A stretch of 64,000 bases of DNA from positions 255,405-319,404 of the forward strand of contig CAZWLY010000003.1 of assembly GCA_964634465.1 (NCBI GenBank), given 5' to 3'. The notes under the pieces were generated by a model. It did not search any database and was not told where the DNA came from. It saw nothing but the letters and a program-made list of their open reading frames with translations. Shown piece after piece: positions 56,899 to 64,000 of this stretch; the first letter of the stretch is position 1, and each line of letters starts with the position of its first letter. This stretch comes from CAZWLY01 sp964634465. GTDB taxonomy: Bacteria; Desulfobacterota; Desulfarculia; G963662305. A program made the position numbers and the translations under genes.

Positions 56899-57888
56899 AT
56901 GTCCAGGCCGCTCTGCGCTTTTGTCATCATCGCCGCCTTGATCCTCGGCGGCTTCGCCGCCCTGGCCTCCCCGGCCGCGGCCGCGCCCAAGCTGGTGTTC
57001 GACACCACGGAAAAGGTGTTCCGCAACGTGAAGGAGGGCAGCACCCTCACCGCCGAGTTCAGCTTCACCAACCAGGGCAACCTCAACCTGATCATAGACA
57101 AGGTGAGCCCCTCCTGCGGCTGCACGGTGGCCAAGTTCCAGAAGATCACCCCGCCCGGCGGCAAGGGCACCATCACCCTGGAGCTGGACACCACCGGCAT
57201 CACCGGCGCCTTCCGCAAGAGCGCGGTGGTGGCCTCCAACGACCCCTCCCAGCCCTTCGTCACCCTGGTCATGCTGGGCGAGACCAAGAGCCGCATCGAG
57301 GTGGAGGGCGAAAAGGGCCGCCGCATAGAGGTGATCGGCTGCCTGGGCGAGAAGGTGTCCACCACGGTCACCTTGAGCGATCCCGCGGGCAAGCCCCTCA
57401 TGATCGCGGCGGTGGAAAACCCCATGCAGGACTACCTGGACGCCAGGCTCAAGGCCCTGCCCGGGGGGAAGAAATACGAGCTGACCCTCACCGCCAAGGT
57501 CAAGGAGCCCATGGAGTTCGCCGGCCCCCTGTTCCTGGTGGTGCCCGGCTCCTCCAAGGTGAGCCTCTTCGCGGTGGTGGAGGTGCGCGGCCCCTTCACC
57601 GCCCAGCCCCACGACCTGTTCTTCGGCGCGCTGCGCAAGGGCGTCAAGCCCCTCAGCCGCTCGGTCCTGGTCAAGCGCGCCTGCGCGCCCAAGCTCCAGA
57701 TAGCCAAGCTGGACTACAACCCCAAGCTCTTCGAGGTGAAAAAGGAATGGCTCCAGCCCGGCGAACGCCTGATGCTGGAGATAACCCCCAGGGTGGAGAA
57801 CCTGCCCAAGGGCCCCTTCAACGAGAGCCTGGGCATCCAGGCCGCGGACAAGCTCTACCGGGTGCGCCTCAAGGGCGTGGTGCGCTAG
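56899..57888 (+). CDS. Exported DUF1573 protein
   Basis: A 329-residue protein with a Sec signal peptide (CAFVIIAALILGGFAALASP; cut near AAA). The DUF1573 domain (about 30-130) has VFRNVKEGSTLTAEFSFTNQ, then KVSPSCGCTVAKF with the family's CGCT motif. An Ig-like all-beta C-terminal part follows to 329. DUF1573 proteins are periplasmic or outer-membrane-associated and of unknown role; the two cysteines may bind metal or form a disulfide. GAAGGGAG fixes ATG 56899, and a terminator follows. Confidence 0.85.
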   Translation: MSRPLCAFVIIAALILGGFAALASPAAAAPKLVFDTTEKVFRNVKEGSTLTAEFSFTNQGNLNLIIDKVSPSCGCTVAKFQKITPPGGKGTITLELDTTGITGAFRKSAVVASNDPSQPFVTLVMLGETKSRIEVEGEKGRRIEVIGCLGEKVSTTVTLSDPAGKPLMIAAVENPMQDYLDARLKALPGGKKYELTLTAKVKEPMEFAGPLFLVVPGSSKVSLFAVVEVRGPFTAQPHDLFFGALRKGVKPLSRSVLVKRACAPKLQIAKLDYNPKLFEVKKEWLQPGERLMLEITPRVENLPKGPFNESLGIQAADKLYRVRLKGVVR

Positions 57889-57911
57889 GAAAAGACAAGG
57901 CTCCTGAACGC

Positions 57912-57941
57912 GGGGCGTCCCCAGGAGGGGGCGCCCCTTTT
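57912..57941 (+). terminator. Rho-independent terminator of the DUF1573 gene
   Basis: GGGGCG and CGCCCC with an inner CCCC/GGGG stem, followed by TTTT (57938-57941), 24 bases after the stop. Confidence 0.8.
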
Positions 57942-58004
57942 GGATTCGGCCAAACGCGCGCCGGAAGCCGGGCCAGGCCGGCCAGGCCCCCCGGCGGGTT
58001 CAAG

Positions 58005-58520
58005 CTATGGCTCGGCCCGCAGGGCCCAGGCCGCCAGCACCGCCAGGGCCGCGGCTGCGGCATTGGTGCCCACGTCGCGCCAGTCGTAGACCCGCTCCGG
58101 GTGCAGCCACTGGCCCAGCTCGTCCAGCCAGCCCACCCCGCCGGCCAGGGCCGCGGCCCAGGCCGCCCGCCGCCAGCCGGCCAGCCAGTGGCCCAGCAGG
58201 CGCCAGCTCAACAGCCCCAGCACGCCATAGAGAAAAAGGTGGGTGCGTTCGATGAGAAGCGGCTGGGCCCAGGCCAACAGGGCCAGGGCCGCGGCCACCC
58301 CCGCCAGCAGCCAGCCGGCCCGCCGGCGGCGGCCGGGGGGCAGCCCGCGCCAGGCACGGACCGCCAGCCACCCTCCTCCCCCGGCCCCGGCCAAGCCCAG
58401 GGCCCAAGCGGCCAGCTCCCCGCGCGCGCCCTCGAACCAGGGCTGCACCCCGCGGCCGAAGTGCAGGCACAGGCCCAGCACCAGCAGCCACAGGCCAAAC
58501 AGGGCCGCGTCGCGCCGCAT
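58005..58520 (-). CDS. VanZ-like membrane protein
   Basis: A 171-residue protein with five hydrophobic segments. It has the VanZ landmarks ERTHLFLYGVLGLLSWRLLG and WLDELGQWLHPERVYDWRDV, then GTNAAAAAL (usual D..Q...P.R..d..D...N..G). VanZ relatives give low-level teicoplanin resistance in enterococci, but in most bacteria the role is unknown. ATG 58520 lies two bases after the rpe stop, so it is the second gene of a small operon with rpe. Confidence 0.82.
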   Translation of the reverse strand: MRRDAALFGLWLLVLGLCLHFGRGVQPWFEGARGELAAWALGLAGAGGGGWLAVRAWRGLPPGRRRRAGWLLAGVAAALALLAWAQPLLIERTHLFLYGVLGLLSWRLLGHWLAGWRRAAWAAALAGGVGWLDELGQWLHPERVYDWRDVGTNAAAAALAVLAAWALRAEP

Positions 58521-58522
58521 GG

Positions 58523-59200
58523 CTAGGCGCTCTGGCGCAGGTACTCCCGGGCCTGGTCGCGCATCTCGTCCATGGCCGCCCGGTAGCCCCCGGGATGGCC
58601 GAACACGCCCGAGCCCGACACGAACACCCGCGCGCCGGCCGCGGCCACCGGGCCGATGGTGTCGGCCTTGATGCCGCCGTCCACCTGGATGGGCACCTCC
58701 AGGCCGCGGCGGGTCAGTTCGGCGTGCAGGGCGGCCACCTTGTCCACCGCGGACGGGATGAAGCTCTGGCCGCCGAAGCCCGGGTTCACGCTCATCACCA
58801 GCACCATGGCCACCAGATCCAGCACGTTCTCGATGGCGCACAGGGGGGTGTGGGGGTTGAGCACCACCACCGGCTTCATGCCCAGCTCGGCGATGCGGGT
58901 GAGGGTGCGGTTCAGGTGGGGGCACACCTCCACGTGCACGCCCAGGTAGTCCGCCCCGGCCCGGGCATAGTCTTCCAGGTAGCGGTCCGGGTTGTCGATC
59001 ATCAGGTGAACGTCAAAGGGCAGGTCCGTGACCTTGCGCAGGGCCTGGATCACCGGCGGGCCAAAGGTCAGGTTGGGCACGAAGTGGCCGTCCATCACGT
59101 CCACGTGCAACAGGTCCGCACCGGCCTCCACCACCGCCTGGATCTCCTCGCCCAGGCGGGAGAAGTCGGCGGAGAGTATGGAAGGGGCCATCTTTATCAT
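58523..59200 (-). CDS. rpe: Ribulose-phosphate 3-epimerase
   Basis: A 225-residue TIM-barrel enzyme interconverting ribulose and xylulose 5-phosphate in the pentose phosphate pathway. Visible: APSILSADFSRLGEEI, HVDVMDGHFVPNLTFGPPVI with the metal-binding His and Asp, VDVHLMIDNPDRYL (as FDVHLMID) and SVNPGFGGQSFIPSAVDKVA, then VDGGIKADT. AAGGAG precedes ATG 59200. Cytosolic, first gene of the rpe-vanZ pair. Confidence 0.95.
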   Translation of the reverse strand: MIKMAPSILSADFSRLGEEIQAVVEAGADLLHVDVMDGHFVPNLTFGPPVIQALRKVTDLPFDVHLMIDNPDRYLEDYARAGADYLGVHVEVCPHLNRTLTRIAELGMKPVVVLNPHTPLCAIENVLDLVAMVLVMSVNPGFGGQSFIPSAVDKVAALHAELTRRGLEVPIQVDGGIKADTIGPVAAAGARVFVSGSGVFGHPGGYRAAMDEMRDQAREYLRQSA

Positions 59201-59377
59201 GAGCTGTCTCCTTGAACCGAGGCACTATGGGGGAAACGAGGGACCGCCCGGGCCCCCTTTGGAGCCAAGGGACTGATTGCTATTCAGATCGAATGGTTGC
59301 GGGCAAGCATCCCCTGCGCTTTTGCGTTTCTATATCACGAAGCGCCGGGCAAGTAAAACCAGGGGCCCTGTAGCGCC

Positions 59378-59668
59378 TTAGTCTTGCCGGTGCCTCGGCT
59401 TGAGGACCACCAGGGTGGCGCCCCACCCCCCGCCGGATTCGTCCGCCAGGCGGAAGCTCTCCACCTCCGGCATCCTGGCCAGCACGCTGTGCACCGTGCG
59501 CCGCAGCACCCCCCGGCCCTTGCCGTGGATGATGCGCAGCTCGGTGATGCCCTCCTCCTGGCAGGCGGCCAGGTAGTCGTGCAAGAGCGGCTTCACCTCC
59601 CGGGGCTGAAAGGTGTGCAGGTCCAGCACCCCGTCTATGGGAATCCTGACCGGCTGCTCGGAATCCAT
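59378..59668 (-). CDS. Stand-alone Smr-domain protein
   Basis: A 96-residue protein comprising one Smr domain: LDLHTFQPREVKPLLHDYLA, then LRIIHGKGRGVLRRTVHSVL and a closing GGGWGATLVVLKPR. The HGKGxGxL and LDLH motifs are intact. Smr domains are nucleases that cut branched DNA or RNA; stand-alone forms are linked to ribosome rescue (SmrB). It lies directly downstream of rsmB, 17 bases away, and is likely co-transcribed with it. Confidence 0.88.
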   Translation of the reverse strand: MDSEQPVRIPIDGVLDLHTFQPREVKPLLHDYLAACQEEGITELRIIHGKGRGVLRRTVHSVLARMPEVESFRLADESGGGWGATLVVLKPRHRQD

Positions 59669-59685
59669 CTCCCCGCTCCCCGGCC

Positions 59686-61032
59686 TCACCGGCCCTGCGG
59701 CCGCTTGACCAGCCTGGCCGCGAAAAAAGCGTCGCAGTGGTGGACATGGGGCAGGGTGCGGAAAAAACCGTCCCCGCCCACGGCCCGGGCGCTGGGGCCG
59801 GCGGCCTCCTGGTCCCAGGCCAGGACAAGGGCCGGCTCCCGGGCGACAAGCGCCTCCACCACCTCCTGGTTCTCCTGCCGGGTAACGGTGCAGGTGCAGT
59901 AGAGCAGGGCCCCGCCGGGCCTCAGCAGGCGGGCGCCGGCCAGGCAAAGCTCCAGTTGCAGGCCGGCCAGGCGGACCGCGTCCTCCGGCGTGCGCCGCCA
60001 GCGCACATCGGGCCTCCGGCCCGCCACCCCCAGGCCGGTGCAGGGCGCGTCCACCAGCACCCGGTCAAAGGTGCCCAGCTCCGGGGGAAGCCGGCGGCCG
60101 TCGGCCTGCACCACCCGGGCGTTGGCCACCCCCAGGCGCTCCAAGTTGCGCCGGAGCCCCCGCGCCCGGCCGGGGGAGGGCTCCACCGCCACCAGCTCGC
60201 CCCGGTTTTCCATGAGCGCGGCCAGGTGGCCGGTCTTGCCCCCGGCCCCGGCGCACAGGTCCAACACCCGCATGCCCGGCGCCACCCCCAACAGGCGGCC
60301 CAGGGCGGTGGCGCCCGGGTCCTGGGCCTGCCACCAGCCCTCGCTGAAACCGGGCAGCTCCCGGCTGGGGCCCTGCACGCCCGCCAGGACCAGGGACTCC
60401 GGCGCCAGGGGGTGGGGCGCCACTCCCTCCACCGCCCGGGCCAGCCGCTGGGCCACCTCCTGGGGCGCGGCCTTGAGGGTGTTGGCCCGCACCGCGCTCA
60501 CCGGCTCGGCCTGGTTGGCCTGGAGCCAGGCGGCGGCCTCCCCGGCGGAAAGGGTGGCCAGCAGCTCCTCCACCAGCCAGGGGGGGTGGGAGTACTCCAC
60601 GGCCAGGCGCCGGGCCGAGCCGGGCTCGCCGGGCAGCTCCACCTGCGCCCAGCCCCGGGCCAGGGCGCGCAGGGCGCCGTTCACCAGGCCCTGGGCCCGG
60701 CGGGCGGGGGTGGCCTTGGCCAGCTCCACCGCGGCGTGCACCGCGGCATGGTCCGGGGTGCGCAGCCGGGTCAGCTCGGCCGCGCCCAGGCGCAGCACCG
60801 TGAGCACCGCGGGGTCCAGCTTGGCCAGGGGGCGGCTGACAAAGGCACTCAAGAGATGATCCAGCCACAGGCGGTGGCGCAGCACGGTGTAGACCAGGTT
60901 GGCGGCCAAGGCGCGGTCGCGTTCCTGGCCGCGGCTGCCGCGGCCCAGCTCCAGGTCGATGAGCTTCTCCAGGCGCTGGGGGGAATCCTCCAGGCCCCTG
61001 AGCACCTTGAAGGCCGCCCGCCGCGGGTCCAT
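59686..61032 (-). CDS. rsmB: 16S rRNA (cytosine-967-C5) methyltransferase
   Basis: A 448-residue enzyme. An N-terminal NusB-like domain (about 1-135: RRAAFKVLRGLEDSPQRLEK; ALAANLVYTVLRHRLWLDHL) precedes the SAM methyltransferase domain. The latter shows VLDLCAGAGGKTGHLAALME and the two catalytic cysteines in VDAPCTGLGVAGRRPD and LLYCTCTVTRQENQ. It methylates C967 of 16S rRNA. ATG 61032 overlaps the fmt stop by one base, the common def-fmt-rsmB order. The longer open frame into fmt has no start signal. Confidence 0.94.
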   Translation of the reverse strand: MDPRRAAFKVLRGLEDSPQRLEKLIDLELGRGSRGQERDRALAANLVYTVLRHRLWLDHLLSAFVSRPLAKLDPAVLTVLRLGAAELTRLRTPDHAAVHAAVELAKATPARRAQGLVNGALRALARGWAQVELPGEPGSARRLAVEYSHPPWLVEELLATLSAGEAAAWLQANQAEPVSAVRANTLKAAPQEVAQRLARAVEGVAPHPLAPESLVLAGVQGPSRELPGFSEGWWQAQDPGATALGRLLGVAPGMRVLDLCAGAGGKTGHLAALMENRGELVAVEPSPGRARGLRRNLERLGVANARVVQADGRRLPPELGTFDRVLVDAPCTGLGVAGRRPDVRWRRTPEDAVRLAGLQLELCLAGARLLRPGGALLYCTCTVTRQENQEVVEALVAREPALVLAWDQEAAGPSARAVGGDGFFRTLPHVHHCDAFFAARLVKRPQGR

Positions 61033-61979
61033 CACTCCCCCAGGCGGACGCCCGGACCCAGGCGGGCGCCGCGCAGGAAGTCGCCCGCGGGCAGGCGGCG
61101 CTTTCCCGCGGCCTGCACCTGGCCCAGGCCCAGGGCCCCGCGGCCGCAGGCCACCCACATGAACTCCCCGCGGCCTTCGGGCGGCTGGATCAGGGCGCCG
61201 GGCTCGGCGGGCGGGGCCAGGTCCATGACCGCGGTGGGCGCGAAGAGGCGAAGCGGCCTGCCTTCCAGGGTGGTGTGGGCGGTGGGCCAGGGGTCCAGGC
61301 CGCGCACCAGGCGGTCCAGCTCCGGGGCGGGGCGGGTCCAGTCCACCAGGCCGTCGCGCTTGCTGAGCTTGCGGGCGTAGGTGGCCCGGGCCCTTGCCTG
61401 GGGCTGGGGGCTGAGCCGGCCCGCGGCCAGCTCCTCCAGGGTGCGGAGCAAAAGCGGGCCCGCCATGGCGGCCAGGCGTTCGGCCAGGCTGCCGGCGGTC
61501 TCCTGGGGGCCTATCTCGGTGGCCTGCTGCAAGAGGATGTCGCCGGTGTCCAGGCCCTCGTCCATGAGCATGGTGGTCACCCCGGTGCGGGCCAGGCCGT
61601 TCAGGATGGCCCAGTTGATGGGCGCCGCGCCCCGCAGCTCGGGCAACAGCGAGGCGTGCAGGTTGATGCAGCCCAGGGGAAAGGCGTTCAGGACCGCGGG
61701 CGGCAGGAGCTGGCCAAAGGCCATGACGCAGGCTGCGTCCGCCCCCAGTTGCTTGAGCCGGCCGGCCAGGGGCGCCACCCGCTCCGGCTGCCAAAGGGGC
61801 AGGCCCAGCTCCGCGGCCTTGCGGGCCACCGGGCAGGGCAGGAGCTTGCGGCCGCGGCCGGCCGGTCGGTCGGGCTGGGTGAGCACGGCCGACAGGCGGT
61901 GGCCGGCCCGCACCAGGGCCTCGAGAGCGGGCACCGCGATGTCCGGGGTGCCCATGAACACCAGGTTCAGGGGCTTCAC
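61032..61979 (-). CDS. fmt: Methionyl-tRNA formyltransferase
   Basis: A 315-residue enzyme that formylates initiator Met-tRNA. LVFMGTPDIAVPALEALVRA, the catalytic region INLHASLLPELRGAAPINWA, DEGLDTGDILL and the C-terminal tRNA-binding beta domain (YARKLSKRDGLVDW) are visible. The start is GTG 61979, overlapping the def TGA by four bases (GTGA). The product works with Def on the nascent chain, and the two genes are coupled. Confidence 0.95.
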   Translation of the reverse strand: MKPLNLVFMGTPDIAVPALEALVRAGHRLSAVLTQPDRPAGRGRKLLPCPVARKAAELGLPLWQPERVAPLAGRLKQLGADAACVMAFGQLLPPAVLNAFPLGCINLHASLLPELRGAAPINWAILNGLARTGVTTMLMDEGLDTGDILLQQATEIGPQETAGSLAERLAAMAGPLLLRTLEELAAGRLSPQPQARARATYARKLSKRDGLVDWTRPAPELDRLVRGLDPWPTAHTTLEGRPLRLFAPTAVMDLAPPAEPGALIQPPEGRGEFMWVACGRGALGLGQVQAAGKRRLPAGDFLRGARLGPGVRLGE

Positions 61980-62491
61980 GCCTCGCCCTTCTTGAGTTGC
62001 TTGAGGCGGCGCTTGCGGTAGAGCGCCCGCTTGAGGGGGCTCACGTAGTCCAGCACCAGCCGGCCGTGCAGGTGGTCGATCTCGTGTTGCAGGCAACGGG
62101 CCAGAAGCCCGTGGGCCTCCACGGTGATGGGCCGGCCCTCCCGGTCCAGGGCGCGGACCACCACCCGGGTGGCCCGCTCCACCGGCGCGTAATGATCGGG
62201 CAGCGAGAGGCAGCCCTCCTCCGCGACCTCGGCGCCCTCGCTTTCCAGGATGCGGGGGTTGAACAAAAACAGGGGGGTGCCGCGCTGGCCGGTGGGGTCG
62301 GAGTCCACCACCACCACCTCCAGGCTCTGGCCCACCTGGGGGGCGGCCAGGCCGATGCCCCGGTCACCGTGGTACATGGTTTCGGCCATGCTTTCGGCCA
62401 GCTCGATCAGGGGGCGCTCCACCGCCTCCACCTGGTCGCAGGGCTTGGAAAGCACCGGGTCGGGAAAGGTGCGTATAGTCAAGAGTGCCAT
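61976..62491 (-). CDS. def: Peptide deformylase
   Basis: A 171-residue metalloenzyme that removes the N-formyl group from new proteins. All three motifs are present: GIGLAAPQVG (about 45), EEGCLSLP with the metal Cys (about 95) and the metal-binding HEIDHLHG (about 136). The C-terminal Lys/Arg-rich helix (KRALYRKRRLKQLKKGEA) is typical. First gene of def-fmt-rsmB-smr. Confidence 0.96.
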   Translation of the reverse strand: MALLTIRTFPDPVLSKPCDQVEAVERPLIELAESMAETMYHGDRGIGLAAPQVGQSLEVVVVDSDPTGQRGTPLFLFNPRILESEGAEVAEEGCLSLPDHYAPVERATRVVVRALDREGRPITVEAHGLLARCLQHEIDHLHGRLVLDYVSPLKRALYRKRRLKQLKKGEA

Positions 62492-62569
62492 GAAGTTTCC
62501 TTGGAGCCTTCAGGGGTTGCAAACAGCGGGCTGCCCATGCCGTGAAGTATAGCCCCCGCTGCGGAGGGG

Positions 62570-63787
62570 TCAAGACCTGGCGGACAGGGGGGGCGGGGGG
62601 GGCGGGGCGGGCGGGGAGGCCTGGCCCAGTTGGGGCGCGGGCGGCAGGTGCACCCGGGCGGTGGTGCCCTGGCCCGGGGTGCTCTGGATGTCGATGGTGC
62701 CGCCATGCTCCTCCACGATGCGCTTGGCCAGGGGCAGGCCCAGTCCGGTGCCGCGCTTTTTGGTGGTGAAAAACGGCGTGAATATCTCGGCCAGGTGCTT
62801 GGGCGAGATACCGGAGCCGAAGTCGCGCACCACCAGGTCTACCCCCCCGGTCGCCCCCCCGGTCGCGCCCCCGGTTCCGCAGCCCGCCGCCTCTCCCGTG
62901 GCTCCCCCCCGGGCCAGCTCCAGGATGATCTCGCTGCCGGCGGGGCTGGCCTGGGCCGCGTTGTTGATGAGGTTGATGAGCACCTGGCTCAGGCGGTTGC
63001 GGTCGGCCACCACCTTGGGCAGGTCCTTTTCCTTGCGCACGGTCAGGGAAAAGCCCTCGCCCCGAAGCTTGGGGGCCATGAGTTCCCGCACGTGGTCCAC
63101 CACCTCCTCCAGGGCGATCTCCTCCCAGTCATAGGCCTGGACCCGGGAGAGGTCGTTGAGTTCGGCCAGCATCTTTTCCAGCCGGGCCACCTCGTCCACG
63201 ATGATGCCCATCTTGCGCAGGCCGCGCTTGGAGAGCGCCTCCTCCTTCTTGACCTGGGCGGCAAAGCCGCCGATGAGGGTGAGGGGGGTGCGTATCTCGT
63301 GGCTCACCGTGGCCACCATCTCGCCCACCGCGGCCAGGCGCTCGGCGCGCTTGACCTGCATGGCCAGGTCGCGCTCAGCGGTGAGGTCGCGCATGATGGC
63401 GGTGAACAACAGCTCTTGGCGGGTTTCGGCCACGCTGAAGGAGATGGAGATGGGAAAACGGGTGCCGTCCCGGTGCTCGGCCTCCACCTGGGCCACGTGG
63501 CCGATGAAGCGGACCTGGCGGGTGCGCACGTAGCGCTCCACGAAACGCTTGTGATCCTTGCGATACTCGCTGGGGATCAAGGGAGCCAAGTCGCCGCCCA
63601 GGATCTCGTTGCGCTGGTAACCGAACATCTTCTCCGCGGCGCGGTTCATGAACACCACCTCGTGGTGCTCGTTGATGGTCACCACCGCGTCATTGGCCGT
63701 TTCCACTATGTGGCGGAACTTCTCCAGCTCCGAGACCAGCTCGTGGACCTCGTTCAGGCTTTCCCGGTTGTCGGCGCTTTGGCTCAT
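62570..63787 (-). CDS. PAS-domain sensor histidine kinase
   Basis: A 405-residue soluble kinase. A PAS domain (about 20-145: VVTINEHHEVVFMNRAAEKM; FGYQRNEILG) precedes HisKA with the phosphoacceptor in VATVSHEIRTPLTLIGG (His about 161). The ATPase domain follows (N box LINLINNAAQAS, G1 VRDFGSGI, G2 GTGLGLPLAKRIVEEHGG). Between N and G1 boxes lies a Gly/Ala/Thr insert (about 302-315) made by a 12-base G-rich repeat. There is no membrane segment. No response regulator is adjacent. ATG 63787 has no clear ribosome-binding site. The tail is Pro-rich. Confidence 0.88.
   Translation of the reverse strand: MSQSADNRESLNEVHELVSELEKFRHIVETANDAVVTINEHHEVVFMNRAAEKMFGYQRNEILGGDLAPLIPSEYRKDHKRFVERYVRTRQVRFIGHVAQVEAEHRDGTRFPISISFSVAETRQELLFTAIMRDLTAERDLAMQVKRAERLAAVGEMVATVSHEIRTPLTLIGGFAAQVKKEEALSKRGLRKMGIIVDEVARLEKMLAELNDLSRVQAYDWEEIALEEVVDHVRELMAPKLRGEGFSLTVRKEKDLPKVVADRNRLSQVLINLINNAAQASPAGSEIILELARGGATGEAAGCGTGGATGGATGGVDLVVRDFGSGISPKHLAEIFTPFFTTKKRGTGLGLPLAKRIVEEHGGTIDIQSTPGQGTTARVHLPPAPQLGQASPPAPPPPPPLSARS
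62841..62876. repeat. G-rich repeat locus 4, in frame inside the histidine kinase
   Basis: On the minus strand the unit CGACCGGGGGGG repeats with a 12-base period (two clear copies and a partial third), giving a GATG-type four-residue repeat in the protein. The period is 12, not 11, so the frame is kept. Confidence 0.65.
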
Positions 63788-63880
63788 GCAATAACCCGGT
63801 GTGCGGGGGCGGCTGCTTGGCGGCGTACCCTTTTTTGTAGCATGGCGTACCCACCCAGGCAAGGAAACTGCCTCCTTGGG

Positions 63881-63930
63881 GGCGACGGGGGGGCGCGGGG
63901 CGACGGGGGGACGACGGCGGGCGGGCATCA
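63881..63930. repeat. G-rich repeat locus 5
   Basis: GCGACGGGGGGGC, then GCGGGGCGACGGGGGG and further decayed units, upstream of the histidine kinase. The region 63788-63962 holds no gene; this repeat is its main content. Confidence 0.65.
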
Positions 63931-63962
63931 AGGGGGAACGGGAGGGCAAGCGGCGGCGCACC

Positions 63963-63994
63963 AAAAGGTCAGGGCCGGCTGCCCGGCCGGCCCT
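63963..63994 (-). terminator. Terminator of a gene beyond the right edge
   Basis: AGGGCCGG (63971-63978) pairs with CCGGCCCT (63987-63994). On the minus strand GACC and TTTT (63963-63966) follow. It must end a minus-strand gene that starts outside the window. Confidence 0.65.
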
Positions 63995-64000
63995 GGTCGA

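Overview
The window is GC-rich bacterial DNA, most likely from an anaerobic Desulfobacterota (deltaproteobacterial) genome close to the Desulfarculales or Desulfobacterales. This is an inference. It rests on the siroheme-decarboxylase/hemL pair of the alternative haem route, a membrane pyrophosphatase, the ispE-spoVG-tRNA-Gln-prs-rplY-pth order, a DUF1844 protein and a long TauE/SafE exporter. A run of 100 N at 28271-28370 shows that this is a draft scaffold. No rRNA, CRISPR array, insertion sequence or phage module was seen.

Left block (1 to about 21.3 kb), almost all on the minus strand. It holds a GAF/HD-GYP sensor, an unknown exported protein and an EamA transporter. The overlapping leuA-leuC-leuD-leuB operon follows, with psd-pssA for phosphatidylethanolamine upstream of it. 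Next come hemL, a siroheme decarboxylase subunit and a ModE-like repressor, then a frameshifted YciI gene. A redox group follows: MerR regulator, flavodoxin-SCP2 fusion, Tat-exported FAD oxidoreductase and an FMN reductase. The block ends with a REC-GGDEF protein and a ComB-like phosphatase.

At about 21.2-21.4 kb, inside hppA, codon usage changes abruptly: valine goes from mainly GTC to mainly GTG, with similar shifts for Pro and Arg. Either two genomes are joined here by assembly, or recombination occurred in this very conserved gene. Statements linking the left and right blocks should be treated with care.

Right block (21.3-64 kb). First a housekeeping run: pth, rplY, prs, tRNA-Gln, spoVG, ispE, degP and the DUF1844 gene. 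Then serA with a class V aminotransferase (serine synthesis), two tandem outer-membrane beta-barrel paralogues, a small Oxa1-like membrane protein beside a TauE/SafE exporter, a divergent pgk, pcm, a SLOG protein and a GT39-like glycosyltransferase. Two MTA/SAH-deaminase-like amidohydrolases, a GAF/HD-GYP protein and a purine nucleoside phosphorylase form a nucleoside-salvage neighbourhood. After a lytic transglycosylase come a 30-residue bS22/COX24-type protein, cytochrome c, HolC-like protein, an HDOD pair, a CbpA-like DnaJ behind a near-consensus promoter, and a TPM-nucleotidyltransferase-LemA-MgtC group. The end carries a DUF434 protein with a PP-loop RNA-thiolation-like enzyme, a DUF1573 protein, vanZ-like, rpe, Smr, rsmB-fmt-def and a PAS histidine kinase.

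The right block also carries a dispersed G-rich repeat (unit about GCGACGGGGGG) at five places, one of them expanded in frame inside the histidine kinase. The most useful leads are the hppA breakpoint, the redox group with the flavodoxin-SCP2 fusion, the Oxa1-like protein, the G-rich repeats, and the short bS22/COX24-type gene that length filters miss.
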